A program made the translations under genes and the position numbers. The notes under the pieces were generated by a model. The model did not search any database and had not been told where the DNA came from. It worked only from the letters and a program-made list of their open reading frames with translations. A DNA stretch of 12,431 nt from CAZQSS01 sp964596405 (lineage in GTDB: Bacteria > Patescibacteriota > Patescibacteriia > Magasanikbacterales > UBA10003), in NCBI GenBank assembly GCA_964596405.1, contig CAZQSS010000024.1:1-12431 (forward strand). The letters are read 5' to 3'. Positions 12,389 to 12,431 of this stretch are shown here, one piece after another (position 1 is the first letter of the stretch; the number at the start of each line of letters is the position of its first letter).

Positions 12389-12431
12389 TCAGGGGACAGT
12401 GATAATGGCACTCCCGCGAGAGGCCGAACCG
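12389..12431 (-). CDS. Possible last 13 codons of an unidentified gene
   Basis: On the minus strand one frame ends SASRGSAIITVP and then TGA (12391-12389), 17 bases before a strong minus-strand terminator. The position suits the end of a gene. The sequence is too short to recognise and other frames are also open, so this is tentative. Confidence 0.35.
   Translation of the reverse strand, partial: GSASRGSAIITVP

Noticed and set aside
1..12431. Alternative genetic code with TGA as Gly or Trp, as in some candidate phyla
   Set aside because: The long genes are read without in-frame TGA, and TGA ends the NIF3-family gene at its expected C-terminus.

Overview
The window is a gene-dense bacterial stretch with short gaps and the standard genetic code (no in-frame TGA in any long gene). 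It most resembles a genome of the Candidate Phyla Radiation (Patescibacteria, Parcubacteria-like). That view is inferred from three things: a DUF4012 membrane protein next to a large repeat-domain membrane protein, a FemAB-like gene and a small RAYT transposase, and short palindromes and word-like repeats that lie even inside genes. No 16S rRNA is present, so the taxonomy is not proven.

Layout. 1-1299: 3' part of an isoleucyl-tRNA synthetase gene. 1302-1432: a MITE-like palindromic element with TA at both ends. 1443-1755: a tiny HTH gene with its own promoter, Shine-Dalgarno site and terminator. 1767-4623: a plus-strand block holding a NIF3-family gene, ruvA and a FemAB-like aminoacyltransferase. 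4631-4821: a broken copy of the 5' end of a tRNA split by a hairpin cassette, then an intact tRNA-Arg(CCG) and a terminator. 4834-5923: a two-gene unit (CPBP intramembrane protease and an unknown 132-aa protein) ending in a bidirectional terminator. 5935-11546, minus strand: a cell-envelope gene set transcribed as glycosyltransferase, DUF4012 protein, then a single-pass repeat-domain protein. 11554-12264: a RAYT/Y1 transposase between inverted hairpin repeats. 12343-12431: a minus-strand terminator and perhaps the last codons of a gene beyond the right edge.

The most striking signal is a set of short-period word arrays. Three gaps between co-directional genes (2789-2862, 3443-3544, 10394-10442) are almost wholly built from degenerate 7- or 8-base units. 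Each gap uses its own word, and two are interrupted by 5-base units. The same kind of heptamer array lies in frame inside ileS (871-898) and four times inside the FemAB-like gene. In four of these five coding arrays a pure heptamer repeat would produce a stop codon, and exactly that unit carries a base change that removes it (TAG to TAT, TAG to CAG, TAA to TCA). Separate GC-rich palindromes have entered the FemAB-like gene, the tRNA copy and the repeat-domain membrane protein.

The genes fall into two styles. The HTH gene, the protease and the 132-aa gene have clear Shine-Dalgarno sites. The other genes with visible starts have none, and the transposase looks leaderless. The minus-strand set and the FemAB-like enzyme both point to cell-wall and surface building, while ileS, the tRNA and ruvA are housekeeping.
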